35,809 nucleotides of DNA from Phycisphaerae bacterium (GCA_018656645.1 JABHZL010000099.1:1-35809); one strand, 5' to 3'. Shown: positions 16,167 to 25,540, counted from the first letter of the stretch. The notes: generated by a model not told the origin, from the sequence alone. A program made the numbers and translations.

Positions 16167-17438
16167 TTATTTCGTAAATTGACTTAAAAACTCTGCGATA
16201 GCTTCTGAATCACTAGGACCCATTGGACCAACAGGGGTCATCACAACCCAGTCAGTGACATCGTCAACCGATAATTTTTCCTCATGACCCTCTGGAAGTG
16301 AAGTTGCGTATTTGGGTTCGTGTGCCAACGTGCCAATAATGTTTGGTGTTTCAACTTTTGTGATTCGGAACCAAAGGTACTCACTAAGTGAATCATCATC
16401 TTCTGTGTTTGTCCAAGGAACCTGGACCATGCACGCGGCGTGATCGCTTTCACCAATTTGTTCGGCTGCATCGAGGAGCATCTTCCACTCGCTTCTTGCA
16501 AGGGTTGCTTGCCGTTTTGTAAAACGGGAAGTTTTAGAAACAGCAGTATCACCAGTACGAAGTGCTTCAAGCGCTTCTTCTGGGAATACAGACACACCAT
16601 CTGGGGAAGTGATTGCAACAGAAGGAACAGATCGGCTTTCAGAGCCGGGCATTTCTTTCTGCAACATGTTAACTGCGGTGCCACACTCTAGAAGCGAAAC
16701 AAGAATGCCTGGACCAAGCGACATTGCTTGCCCAACGGGTGGGAGCGGCGTTTCAAGAGTCAGCGCGGCAAGTCCATCAACAACGTGGGCAGCTTCAGAA
16801 GTCAAAATTGCAGGAACGCCGAGCATTTCCAATTCGACTCTACCGCACCTTGCCAAACCATGTGTAGTGATCCACGCCCACATTTCTTCTGGGTCACCAC
16901 CTTCTGGGGCTTCGACAACTCTGGTGATCCACAACACTTCTTCGGGTGGTTGGGTTGTATCGTGAACAAATAATTTATCAAGGATTTGCCTTGGAAACCA
17001 TCTTCCTGTTGCTAGATCACAAACACTTTCAACACCAAGATCTGCTCCAGAAAAAAGACGCATAATGTTTGAGAAATGTATGAGTGGATCGCTGGAGTGC
17101 AAAACGGTTTGCATGGCAATGATCCAACCATCTTGAATACCAGATGCCTCACGACTTGCATCATTAAGTTTCTCCGCCCAAACAACCATATCTGTTGGCA
17201 AGCCTACGAGTCGAATACGCATTGCCCAAAGCATATCGCTGTCTTGTGTTTCAATTTCTTCAGCTTCAATTGCCTCGCCGATATACGTTGCAAGTGCATC
17301 GCCAACCGATTCAACAGTTGGTTGATCGGTTGTGTTTACAACTGCGCGGATATCAGTAGGCAGCGGATTTTCAAGTTGCCAAGGAGTGTCTGGAGAAGCG
17401 GGAGTGAATTCAACGGTGTGTGTTGTATTTGTCATCAT
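16167..17438 (-). CDS. DUF2314-like protein downstream of leuS
   Basis: A 423-residue soluble acidic protein. The C-terminal ~90 residues resemble DUF2314: SEYLWFRITKVE, IIGTLAHEP and LSVDDVTDW follow the pattern 'EhlWfrVt...iiGxLxNeP...ixDW'. Around residue 190 another recognisable block, EEMWAWITTHGLARCGRVELEMLGVP, resembles 'W.hThGL...ELe' sequences that accompany such domains. There is no signal peptide or helix. The start codon overlaps the leuS stop (TAATG; a second ATG is at 17435), so the two genes are translationally coupled. Biochemical function is unknown. Confidence 0.72.
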   Translation of the reverse strand: MMTNTTHTVEFTPASPDTPWQLENPLPTDIRAVVNTTDQPTVESVGDALATYIGEAIEAEEIETQDSDMLWAMRIRLVGLPTDMVVWAEKLNDASREASGIQDGWIIAMQTVLHSSDPLIHFSNIMRLFSGADLGVESVCDLATGRWFPRQILDKLFVHDTTQPPEEVLWITRVVEAPEGGDPEEMWAWITTHGLARCGRVELEMLGVPAILTSEAAHVVDGLAALTLETPLPPVGQAMSLGPGILVSLLECGTAVNMLQKEMPGSESRSVPSVAITSPDGVSVFPEEALEALRTGDTAVSKTSRFTKRQATLARSEWKMLLDAAEQIGESDHAACMVQVPWTNTEDDDSLSEYLWFRITKVETPNIIGTLAHEPKYATSLPEGHEEKLSVDDVTDWVVMTPVGPMGPSDSEAIAEFLSQFTK

Positions 17439-20188
17439 TAGTTTGCAACTATATTAATTATTTTTCCGGGGACAACGATAATCTTACGTACAGTAAGGCC
17501 TTCAAGGCATTCTTTAATTCGTTCGTCTTGCAATGCAGATTGCTCAATTTCTTCAGCGTTCGCCTCTGCGGGAATAGTGATTTTCCCACGAACTTTCCCC
17601 ATGATTTGCACAGGAAGTTCTACGGTGCTTGATGTGAGCATGGCTTCGTCGAAAACTGGCCACTGCGATGCGCAAACGAACCCCTCTTCTCCAAGCCTTG
17701 CATAAAGTTCTTGGGAAATGTGTGGCGCGAAAGGGGAAAGGATACGAACGAATTGATCAAGTTGATTTGTAGTAATGCACCCTTCGTTGGTTGCAGTGTT
17801 GACAAACTCAATCATTGAAGCGATTGCAGTGTTGTATGCAAGCTCAGGAATATCGCCCGTTACTTTGGCGATAGTTTTATGTAACGCTCGCTCAACATCT
17901 TCGTTTGTTTCTGCACCGAGACAAGAACGAAGATTTCCACTTTCTTCTTCTATTCCAAGACGCCAGACGCGTTGTAAAAAACGGTGCGCGCCTACAATGT
18001 CATTTGTGTTCCAAGGTGCCGATGCTTCAAGAGGCCCCATGTACATTTCGTATAAACGAAGCGTGTCTGCGCCGTACTCAGCAATAACATCATCTGGGTT
18101 TACAACATTTTTTAAAGATTTGCTCATCTTTGCGATAATTTGCGTTACTTCTTCGCCAGTATTTTTTTCAATGAATTTGTTATCTTGTTCTTCAACATCT
18201 GTTGTTGGAACAAGTGTTTTATCACTTCGCTGGAACGCGAAGCTTGTGAGCAAGCCTTGGTGGAATAGAGTTTTAAATGGTTCATTGGATGAAACTTCAC
18301 CAAGGTCGAACAACATTTTTTGCCAAAAACGTGTGTAAAACAAGTGGCGAACAGCATGTTCGGCTCCACCAATGTACATATCAACACCGTTGCCCATCCA
18401 ATACGATTCGGCATCTCTATCAACAAAACGAGAGTCGCACGATGGGCTGCAATATCGCAACTCATACCAGCACGAGCCCGCCCATCCGGGCATTGTGTTT
18501 ACTTCTCTACGAACAGGTGTTTCGGGTGAAAGAATAGAAGGGTCAACACCCGCTTCACCCGCAGTTGTATGTACCCACGATTCTGCTTTTGCAAGGAGCG
18601 GTTGCGGTTCATCTGAAACAGGCGGTGTGTAATCTTCAATCGTTGGGAGTTCGACTGGAAGCGATGCTTCACTGATTGGATAATGTTTACCCGCTTCATC
18701 AAATACAATTGGAAAAGGTTCACCCCAATATCGCTGTCGTGAAAAGAGCCAATCACGTAGCCGGTAATTCACTTTTCCGGAGCCGAACCCAGAAGTTTTT
18801 AGCCAATCGATAATCGTTTCTTTTGCGTCGATCGTTTGTTGTCCGTCTATTGAAACAACTTCACTTGAAGAATTTATCGCGATGCCTTCCCCAGAAAAAC
18901 AACCATCGCACAGTTCCTGCGGTTGCACAACTTCAATAATCTGGATGGAGTGTGCTGTTGCAAACGCATGATCGCGATCATCGTGTGCAGGGACTGCCAT
19001 GATTGCGCCGTGACCATAGCCCATAAGTACATAGTCAGCAATCCAAATAGGAATCTTTGTTCCGTTTGCTGGATTGATTGCGAACATCCCTGTGTTAACA
19101 CCAGTTTTTTCTTTTGAATCTGCCATGCGATCAACATCAGAACGGTTTCTCGCTTCTTCAACGTATGTCAGAACATTTGGTGTTTTAATACTTTCTACAA
19201 ATGGGTGTTCTGGAGCGAGAACCATAAATGTTGCACCAAAAATTGTGTCTGGTCTAGTTGTATACACACGAATGATTTCATCACTTGCATCAAGAGAAAA
19301 ATCAATGTCAGCACCTTCGCTTCTGCCAATCCAGTCCTTTTGCATTCGCAAAGTTGACTCTGGCCAATCAAGACCTTTGAGGTCATACAACAAACGGTCT
19401 GCATAGGCCGTAATTCGGAACATCCATTGCCGCATTGATCGCCGCACAACAGGATGACTTCCACGTTCACTTCTACCATCAACAACTTCTTCATTGGCAA
19501 GAACAGTGCCGAGTTTTGGGCACCAATTTACAATGTATTCTCCAAGATAGGCAAGCCTCTTTGAATCTACAAAAACATCTTGTTGTGTTTGGCTAAGGTT
19601 TTTCCAAGGTGTGTCACCGCAACAAATAGTTTCTTGCTCAAGACCGGAAATAAGTTCGCTGATCGGTTTTGCTTTTTGGTTTTCTTCATCAAACCATGAA
19701 TCGTATGCCTTAAGCCAGATCCACTGCGTCCATTTGTAATAATCTGGATCGATGGTTGCGAATTCACGAGACCAGTCGTAACTAAACCCAATTCTTTTTA
19801 ATTGTTCCCGGAATGTATCAATTGCACTCCGAGTTGTTGTTGCAGGGTGCACTCCAGTTTCGATGGCGTATTGCTCAGCAGGTAAACCAAACGCGTCCCA
19901 TCCCATTGGGTGAAGGACATTGAATCCTTGCATTCTCTTGAATCGAGAAAGAATATCACTACCGATGTAGCCAACGGGATGCCCAACATGCAGACCAGCG
20001 CCGCTTGGATATGGGAACATATCAAGGCAATAAAACTTTGGTTTTGATAAATCAAAACCAACATCGTTTGGATTGCCAACCACATTGATGTTTGCAGCGT
20101 CCCAATCGCTCTGCCACTTCAATTCTATTGAGCCAGCAAGAGAAGCACAGTAGCGATGTTCGTTTTGTGTTGTTGGTGTGCAAGACAT
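17438..20188 (-). CDS. leuS: Leucyl-tRNA synthetase
   Basis: Charges tRNA-Leu; class Ia enzyme with a CP1 editing domain. The protein has 916 residues. The HIGH-equivalent is H67-V-G-H70 in FPYPSGAGLHVGH, followed by GWDAFGLPAEQYA. The editing domain contains TTRPDTIFGATF and GYGHGAIMAVPAHDDRD. KMSKSLKNV is at 687-695, and the anticodon-binding and C-terminal domains complete it. About 20 extra residues precede the usual 'KWQ..W' start, but ATG 20188 is well placed 9 nt after a TATCCT box. It lies 58 nt downstream of folC on the same strand and is coupled to the DUF2314-like gene at its end. Confidence 0.98.
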   Translation of the reverse strand: MSCTPTTQNEHRYCASLAGSIELKWQSDWDAANINVVGNPNDVGFDLSKPKFYCLDMFPYPSGAGLHVGHPVGYIGSDILSRFKRMQGFNVLHPMGWDAFGLPAEQYAIETGVHPATTTRSAIDTFREQLKRIGFSYDWSREFATIDPDYYKWTQWIWLKAYDSWFDEENQKAKPISELISGLEQETICCGDTPWKNLSQTQQDVFVDSKRLAYLGEYIVNWCPKLGTVLANEEVVDGRSERGSHPVVRRSMRQWMFRITAYADRLLYDLKGLDWPESTLRMQKDWIGRSEGADIDFSLDASDEIIRVYTTRPDTIFGATFMVLAPEHPFVESIKTPNVLTYVEEARNRSDVDRMADSKEKTGVNTGMFAINPANGTKIPIWIADYVLMGYGHGAIMAVPAHDDRDHAFATAHSIQIIEVVQPQELCDGCFSGEGIAINSSSEVVSIDGQQTIDAKETIIDWLKTSGFGSGKVNYRLRDWLFSRQRYWGEPFPIVFDEAGKHYPISEASLPVELPTIEDYTPPVSDEPQPLLAKAESWVHTTAGEAGVDPSILSPETPVRREVNTMPGWAGSCWYELRYCSPSCDSRFVDRDAESYWMGNGVDMYIGGAEHAVRHLFYTRFWQKMLFDLGEVSSNEPFKTLFHQGLLTSFAFQRSDKTLVPTTDVEEQDNKFIEKNTGEEVTQIIAKMSKSLKNVVNPDDVIAEYGADTLRLYEMYMGPLEASAPWNTNDIVGAHRFLQRVWRLGIEEESGNLRSCLGAETNEDVERALHKTIAKVTGDIPELAYNTAIASMIEFVNTATNEGCITTNQLDQFVRILSPFAPHISQELYARLGEEGFVCASQWPVFDEAMLTSSTVELPVQIMGKVRGKITIPAEANAEEIEQSALQDERIKECLEGLTVRKIIVVPGKIINIVAN

Positions 20189-20197
20189 GAATCGTGC

Positions 20198-20203
20198 AGG
20201 ATA
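20198..20203 (-). promoter_or_regulatory. Candidate -10 box for leuS
   Basis: TATCCT on the minus strand, in the same GGTATCCTG context as upstream of tpiA, ends 9 nt before ATG 20188. The mRNA would have a leader of about 2-3 nt. The -35 region is poor, so the call rests on spacing and on the match to the tpiA box. Confidence 0.4.
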
Positions 20204-20246
20204 CCTTAGCGGCGCCTTTCCTAGGAGTTTTAGGCGTGGATTATGG

Positions 20247-21656
20247 TTATCGTTTTTTTGCCAACTCGGTTAGATGTTTCTTTGCATCTCCTACAAGGTA
20301 AAAACTGCCAGTGACACAGATTAAGTCGTCGCGGCTTGTTGCCCTAGCGGCAATTTCAAGAGCTTCACCAAGTGTATTTGCAACCTGAGTCATCTTTCCA
20401 CTAATTTCTGCAAATTGTCGTTGAAGAATTCGCGGTTCTGCTGCACGAGGGTTGTCGTGAGATTTTGTAAAGATGATTTTATCAGCACCTAGCGAGAGTT
20501 CGCGGAGCATGCCGTTGACATCTTTGTCTGCACAGCAGCCAAAAACACAGACCATAGAATCGTAAGGGACATGCGCGCCAATACACTTTATGAGTGATTG
20601 CAGTGACGATGGATTGTGTGCACCATCGACGAGAATTTTTGGTTTATCCCAGGCAAGTTCCATACGTCCATCGATGGACGAGTTCCCAAGACTTTCGTAG
20701 AGGGCGGCATCTTCAAATGTAAATCCAAGTGTTTTAAGTTTGCAAATTGCAGCAAGTGCAAGGCCGCAGTTTCGTGCTTGGTGTGCGCCTTTTAGCGGAA
20801 CAGGCGTGTGCATAAACTGCGTTTCTTCAGTGATAATACAAATTCTATTTTGCGGTACACCTTGGTTGCTTGTGACAAAGCGCAAACTAAATTCAATTTC
20901 ATCTCCAACAAGTTCAAGATCACACAGTGTTTCTTCTGCAGATGATCGTAAAACATTTACAACACTTTCTTCTTGCTGACAGCTGATTGCTGGTGTTGAC
21001 TTTTTGAAAATACCCGCTTTTTCCTTGGCAATTTCTTCAGGTGTTTCACCCAAAATGTGCGTATGGTCAAGATCGATTTGGGTTATAAGCGTAAGGATTG
21101 GGTTAATGACATTGGTTGAATCAAGTCTCCCGCCAATGCCAGTTTCGATGACTGCAATGTCAACCGCCTTTTCAGCGAAGTACTTGAATGAAACTGCGGT
21201 AATTAATTCAAAGAAGGTTGGTGTGAGGTTTCGTTTTTTGGCAGCAGCAACTACTTCGGCAACAATCTCTGTGAATTCATCTTCGCAGATCATTTCATCA
21301 TTGACGACAATTCTTTCTCGAATATCGATGAGGTGTGGGGAAGTATATTTACCAACGGCATATCCATTGCCACGAAGCATTGAAGTGAGCATTTCGATCG
21401 TAGACCCCTTGCCAACTGTTCCGGCAACATGCACCATTGGCACTTGATCTTGGGGATTTCCAAGCTCTTCGAGGATTTCTCGCATTCGATCGAGCTTAAA
21501 GGTCTCCTCATCGTATTGAACAACTCGCAATCTTTCATAATCAGTTTGTTCAAGGAGGTAGGCAACAGCCGATGAGAAGGTTTTGATGGGCTTCTCTTTC
21601 GCTTTAGATGCCTTTTTCGTAGTACGTTTTTTTGTTGTTTTCTTTGCGGTAGCCAT
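20247..21656 (-). CDS. folC: Folylpolyglutamate synthase/dihydrofolate synthase with Lys-rich N-terminal extension
   Basis: Adds glutamate to (dihydro)folate or dihydropteroate in one-carbon metabolism. The protein has 469 residues. The Mur-ligase-like core begins near residue 28 (SAVAYLLEQTDYERL, common in planctomycete members). The P-loop is HVAGTVGKGST with V81 where many homologues have Asn, then YTSPHLIDIRERI, the metal/ATP segment IDLDHTHILG with EKAGIFK, and the C-terminal DGAHNPSSL. The first ~25 residues are almost entirely Lys, Thr, Ala and Arg (MATAKKTTKKRTTKKASKAK), unlike the family. No other ATG lies before the core, and the promoter at 21666-21694 points to this start. Confidence 0.93.
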   Translation of the reverse strand: MATAKKTTKKRTTKKASKAKEKPIKTFSSAVAYLLEQTDYERLRVVQYDEETFKLDRMREILEELGNPQDQVPMVHVAGTVGKGSTIEMLTSMLRGNGYAVGKYTSPHLIDIRERIVVNDEMICEDEFTEIVAEVVAAAKKRNLTPTFFELITAVSFKYFAEKAVDIAVIETGIGGRLDSTNVINPILTLITQIDLDHTHILGETPEEIAKEKAGIFKKSTPAISCQQEESVVNVLRSSAEETLCDLELVGDEIEFSLRFVTSNQGVPQNRICIITEETQFMHTPVPLKGAHQARNCGLALAAICKLKTLGFTFEDAALYESLGNSSIDGRMELAWDKPKILVDGAHNPSSLQSLIKCIGAHVPYDSMVCVFGCCADKDVNGMLRELSLGADKIIFTKSHDNPRAAEPRILQRQFAEISGKMTQVANTLGEALEIAARATSRDDLICVTGSFYLVGDAKKHLTELAKKR

Positions 21657-21665
21657 AGCCGTGTC

Positions 21666-21694
21666 ATTCTACCATAAATCGAGTTTTATTACAA
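21666..21694 (-). promoter_or_regulatory. Promoter of folC with near-leaderless start
   Basis: On the minus strand TTGTAA (21689-21694), a 17-nt spacer and TAGAAT (21666-21671) make a good sigma70-like promoter. ATG 21656 follows the -10 box after 9 nt, so the expected leader is 2-3 nt and no ribosome binding site can fit. Confidence 0.6.
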
Positions 21695-21755
21695 GCTGGC
21701 ACGTGTAAACTGTTGTAATATATGGGTTTATGGAAATAAGTTGGATTTTTAAAAA

Positions 21756-22502
21756 ATGCCAGATACTAGCCTTGCCTCTGAATCCTGGAGAGTGCTTCGA
21801 ATTACAGGCGAATTCGTTGATGCGATTGATACCCTTTGCAAACTTCCACCAGCAGTTTCAGTGTTTGGCTCTGCTAGGCTTCCAGAAGAAAATGAATATT
21901 ACAAATCAGCGCAAGAATGTGGAAAATTGCTTGTAGAAGCAGGATTTGCAGTGATTACGGGAGGGGGACCGGGCATTATGGAGGCGGCAAATCGCGGTGC
22001 AATAGGTGCAAACGGCGTTTCTGTCGGGTTAAACATCTCCCTTCCTCAGGAACAGGACGCTAATCCATATCAGACAGTCGAACTTGATTTTCGTTATTTT
22101 TTCATACGTAAAGTAATGTTTGTGAAGTATGCGAGGGGATTCATCATTTATCCGGGTGGATTTGGAACGCTAGATGAATTTTTTGAATCACTCACCTTGA
22201 TGCAAACTTTGAAGATCAAGCCATTCCCAGTCGTGTTGGTGGGTTCTAATTACTGGACAAGCCTTGTTGAATGGATGAGAACTCGATTGGTTGGCATGTT
22301 CGAAACCATCAGTGAAGAAGACTTAGATTTATTTCATATTGTGGACGATCCAGCGGAAGCGGTGAAGATCGTCTTAGATGATTTTACAGGCCGTAAACTA
22401 TCCGCTGAAAAATTGCCACGTTTTGAAACAGACGAAGATGAGCCAACCGGCGAAGGCACTCGTACTGGTGTTCGTCCTCGCCGCGGAAGCCAGAACAACT
22501 AG
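21756..22502 (+). CDS. LOG-family (TIGR00730) nucleotide-binding protein
   Basis: A 248-residue Rossmann-like protein of the 'lysine decarboxylase-like' LOG family. VSVFGSARLP opens the fold, GGGPGIMEAANRG is at 69-81, the segment RKVMFVKYARGFI follows, and the signature PGGFGTLDE is at 133-141. Characterised members hydrolyse nucleoside 5'-monophosphates (cytokinin riboside phosphoribohydrolase) to base and ribose 5-phosphate, fitting purine salvage beside hpt two genes downstream. The ~25 C-terminal residues are a charged tail ending in Arg/Gly. A run of A precedes the ATG and no Shine-Dalgarno is seen. Divergent from folC with 99 bp between the starts. Confidence 0.9.
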   Translation: MPDTSLASESWRVLRITGEFVDAIDTLCKLPPAVSVFGSARLPEENEYYKSAQECGKLLVEAGFAVITGGGPGIMEAANRGAIGANGVSVGLNISLPQEQDANPYQTVELDFRYFFIRKVMFVKYARGFIIYPGGFGTLDEFFESLTLMQTLKIKPFPVVLVGSNYWTSLVEWMRTRLVGMFETISEEDLDLFHIVDDPAEAVKIVLDDFTGRKLSAEKLPRFETDEDEPTGEGTRTGVRPRRGSQNN

Positions 22503-22511
22503 ACCCGTATA

Positions 22512-23948
22512 ATGGATAATATGGATGACGAGCGTTTAGACAATAGCATTGATGAAACGCTTGTAGAGGTGGGAAATACAGTTTCTCCGGAGGATGAGCG
22601 TGTCGCAGATTTGATGGCGCATACGATCGATGTTTCTGCGCTCGCAACGGCAGTAACAAAGCAGAAAGCAGCGGATGCAGCGGACACGCTTGAAGATCTC
22701 GATGATCTTGAAGCGGCAGAAGTCATTGAGTTGATGGAAGATCAATCCGCGTCTGATGCACTCGCCGAAATGGAAACTCCTCTTGCTGTCACCATCGTTG
22801 AAGATCTCATCGATGATGATCGTGCGACATATTCCGCAACGCTTCTTTCCTTGATGGCACCTGACGATGCTGTCAGCATTATTCGATCTGTAGATGATCC
22901 ATACGTTGAACCAATTTACGGAGCGATGCCAGTTCGCGACGCTCGTCTTCTGCGTCAGCTCAGTGATTACGAAGAAGAGTCAGCGGCGGGCATTATGACT
23001 ACCGACTTTGTTTCACTTGATGAAACAATGACGATTACGCAAGTCATTGATCTCTTACGAGAACGTGAACTACCAGAGCACGTGTTGGATCTCCCCGTCA
23101 CCAATTCGCAAGACCATCTCGTTGGAATTATTAGTTTACAAACATTGTTGATCGCGCTTTCAAACGCACAAGTAGGAGACGTGATGTCCCTCAAAGTTGC
23201 TGCAGTACATAGCGACACAGATAGAGAAGAAGTAGCAAGAGAATTTGATAGATATGGATACGAAATGTTGCCAGTAGTTGATCCATCCCAGCGATTGCTT
23301 GGAATTATTACTGTAGATGATGTTATTGACATCATCGAAGAAGAACAAACTGAAGACGTTCAGAAAACAGTAGGTGCAGGGGCTGGCGAGGCGGTTTATT
23401 CTGGCATTGGTGAAAAACTAAAAGGAAGAATGCCGTGGCTCATCGTTTCCGCATTCATGATGTTGCCCGCGACTTTTGTTGTTTTTCATTTTGAGTCACT
23501 TATCGCAGAGGTTGCACTGTTAGCAGTTTTTATGCCATTCATTGCTGCACTTTCTGGAAACGCAGGGCACCAAGCTCTTGCGGTTACTTTACGCGGCATT
23601 GTGCTTGATGAAGTGCGCCGCGATCGTATCTGGCCACTCATTCGTAGGGAATTACTGGTCGGTGTGATCAGCGGCGCGGTACTCGGCGGTGCTGCAGCAC
23701 TTTTCTTACAACTTTTCGGTGATTCTGTTTTAGCTACTCGAATGGGCGTTGTCGTTGCCCTTGCAATGCTTGTTTCTATGTCAGCAGGCACACTCACGGG
23801 GGCACTTATTCCGCTAATCATGCGACGTGTTGGCGCCGATCCCGCCCAAGCATCTGCTATATTTTTAGTGATGGTGACCGATGCTGTCGCATTTACAAGT
23901 TTATTGGGTTTTGCAACAATTGCCGTTCAATGGCTACAAGGAAATTAA
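22512..23948 (+). CDS. mgtE: Magnesium transporter MgtE
   Basis: A Mg2+-gated Mg2+ channel of the cytoplasmic membrane; 478 residues. The N domain (about 1-150) has repeated DLDDLEAAEVIELM-type helices. Two CBS domains follow (about 155-275: SAAGIMTTDFVSL, GIISLQTLL, PVVDPSQRLLGIITVDD). The membrane part (about 310-478) has five helices. The pore signature reads SGNAGHQ at 348-354, with His in place of the usual Asn, and the conserved Asp of the last helices is in MVTDAVAF. Starts at 22512 and 22521 are both possible: a TATAAT sequence at 22508-22513 overlaps the first and precedes the second by 7 nt. It follows the LOG gene by 9 nt, and hpt begins 1 nt after its stop. Confidence 0.95.
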   Translation: MDNMDDERLDNSIDETLVEVGNTVSPEDERVADLMAHTIDVSALATAVTKQKAADAADTLEDLDDLEAAEVIELMEDQSASDALAEMETPLAVTIVEDLIDDDRATYSATLLSLMAPDDAVSIIRSVDDPYVEPIYGAMPVRDARLLRQLSDYEEESAAGIMTTDFVSLDETMTITQVIDLLRERELPEHVLDLPVTNSQDHLVGIISLQTLLIALSNAQVGDVMSLKVAAVHSDTDREEVAREFDRYGYEMLPVVDPSQRLLGIITVDDVIDIIEEEQTEDVQKTVGAGAGEAVYSGIGEKLKGRMPWLIVSAFMMLPATFVVFHFESLIAEVALLAVFMPFIAALSGNAGHQALAVTLRGIVLDEVRRDRIWPLIRRELLVGVISGAVLGGAAALFLQLFGDSVLATRMGVVVALAMLVSMSAGTLTGALIPLIMRRVGADPAQASAIFLVMVTDAVAFTSLLGFATIAVQWLQGN

Positions 23949-23949
23949 C

Positions 23950-24483
23950 ATGATCAGAGATATAGAACGAATACTCATTGCAAGAGGCGCAATTTCTGAC
24001 AGAGTTCGATCACTAGCAGAAGAAATTACACGTGGTATTGACGAGAAGGACGAAGAGGGCGAATTGGTCCTTGTTGCTGTGATGACTGGTAGTATTATTT
24101 TTGTGGCGGATCTGATGCGAAATTTGCCTATGAAAATACGTATTCAACTCATGACTGCAAGTAGTTACGTTGGAAAAACAACATCAAGTACGCAAGACCC
24201 AGTTGTTGGCAAATTGCCCGATGTCACCGGAAAGCATGTGCTTCTCGTTGACGACATATTGGATTCTGGTAAAACACTCACTCGTATTCAATCGAAACTA
24301 GAAACTCTTAATCCAAAATCAGTTGATACATGTGTGTTATTGCGAAAAAAACTACCATCTGCCATGTCCGTGCCATGTACGTATGTCGGGTTTGATATTG
24401 AAGACGAATTTGTCGTAGGGTATGGCCTTGATTATGATGATTATTACCGCAACTTTCCAGATATAGGTGTAATTGATCCGTAA
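23950..24483 (+). CDS. hpt: Hypoxanthine phosphoribosyltransferase
   Basis: Purine salvage enzyme that transfers phosphoribose from PRPP to hypoxanthine or guanine. The 177-residue protein has the family motifs: MTGSIIFVADLMR near 46-57, SSYVGKTTSS, the PRPP-binding VLLVDDILDSGKTL at 97-110 and the C-terminal VGYGLDYDDYYRNFPDIGV. ATG 23950 immediately follows the mgtE stop, so it is read from the same mRNA. The frame open to 23881 lies inside mgtE and is rejected. It is convergent with the MoxR gene across 106 bp that contain only short inverted repeats (24485-24499; 24492-24498 with 24535-24541) without T-tracts. Confidence 0.96.
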   Translation: MIRDIERILIARGAISDRVRSLAEEITRGIDEKDEEGELVLVAVMTGSIIFVADLMRNLPMKIRIQLMTASSYVGKTTSSTQDPVVGKLPDVTGKHVLLVDDILDSGKTLTRIQSKLETLNPKSVDTCVLLRKKLPSAMSVPCTYVGFDIEDEFVVGYGLDYDDYYRNFPDIGVIDP

Positions 24484-24589
24484 ATTGGCGCGGTGCCAAA
24501 CATATCGCCCGCGCAGTCTGTCAGCGTAGATGAATGGCACCTTGGTGTTACTCATTCAAAGGAGAAAACGGTCTGCGGGGTTACAGTTA

Positions 24590-25528
24590 CTAAGCTGGGC
24601 TTGGAACTGTTTCAAGAACTTGTTGCATAATGCGACGTGTCGCAGTTGTATCCCCATCGTGCATGTATGTGCGACTAACTACTCTGTGTGCACAAACGGC
24701 CAGCACATTGGAAACAACATCTTCAGGAATGCAATAGTCTCGATCTTCAAGCAAAGCGGTTGCACGCGCAGCCTGCGCAAGAGCGAGTGCACCACGGGGG
24801 CTCACGCCAACTTGCAAGTCTTCGGCCTGTCTTGTCGCACTTGCAATTGCAATTATGTAGTCAACAAGATCATCATTGATTTTTATTTCGTCAACGTGTT
24901 GTTGTATCGCAACAACCTCTTCGCTAGTCATCACTGTTTTTAAAGTTTGTAAACTTGTTCTTGCAGGCTGTTTCCGTATGACGCGTTGTTCGTCTTCTGG
25001 AGATGGATATCCCAGATTAATTCGCATCAAAAAACGATCAAGTTGATTTTCAGGAAGAAAGTACGTTCCCTCAAATTCATAAGGATTTTGAGTTGCGATT
25101 ACCATAAAGGGGGCAGGTAAAGATCGGCTCTCACCGTCTACACTAACCACTGCTTCACTCATAGCTTCAAGTAACGCAGATTGCGTTCTTGGTGTCGTAC
25201 GATTGATTTCGTCTGCAACAATGATGTTGTTAAAGATGGGACCAGCTCGAAAAGAAAATTCTGAACTTGTTCGATCAAACATACTGATCCCTGTGATGTC
25301 ACTCGGGAGCAAATCCGGCGTGCATTGAATTCGCGCAAACGAACAATCGATTGACTTCGCCATTGCACTTGCCAAAACAGTCTTTCCAACTCCAGGGACG
25401 TCTTCGATCAAAATATGTCCTCTTGCAAGAAGAGATACGATCAACCTGTCTATAGCACCAGCGTTTCCCATGTACACTGATGCAATATTGCGTTGCAATT
25501 CCTGTAATTTGTGTTGTGTTTTGACCAC
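24590..25528 (-). CDS. MoxR-family AAA+ ATPase
   Basis: A 312-residue protein starting at GTG 25528. Walker A is DVPGVGKT at 43-50, Walker B is IIVADEIN at 102-109, and then come RTTPRTQSALLEAM (sensor/arginine region), ATQNPYEFEGTYFLPENQLDRFLM and the C-terminal lid with VSPRGALALAQAARA. These fit MoxR ATPases, chaperone-like proteins that usually act with DUF58 and VWA-domain partners on metal-cofactor or membrane targets. None of those partners lies beside it: downstream is the convergent hpt, and upstream is the divergent zinc-ribbon membrane protein. The -10 box TATACT ends 12 nt before the GTG. Confidence 0.93.
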   Translation of the reverse strand: MVKTQHKLQELQRNIASVYMGNAGAIDRLIVSLLARGHILIEDVPGVGKTVLASAMAKSIDCSFARIQCTPDLLPSDITGISMFDRTSSEFSFRAGPIFNNIIVADEINRTTPRTQSALLEAMSEAVVSVDGESRSLPAPFMVIATQNPYEFEGTYFLPENQLDRFLMRINLGYPSPEDEQRVIRKQPARTSLQTLKTVMTSEEVVAIQQHVDEIKINDDLVDYIIAIASATRQAEDLQVGVSPRGALALAQAARATALLEDRDYCIPEDVVSNVLAVCAHRVVSRTYMHDGDTTATRRIMQQVLETVPSPA

Positions 25529-25540
25529 TATAGAATTACG

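Noticed and set aside
24485-24541. Inverted repeats between hpt and the MoxR gene (TTGGC/GCCAA and GGTGCCA/TGGCACC)
   Set aside because: Stems of 5 and 7 bp without T-tracts, with mutually exclusive pairing. Too weak to call a terminator or RNA gene.
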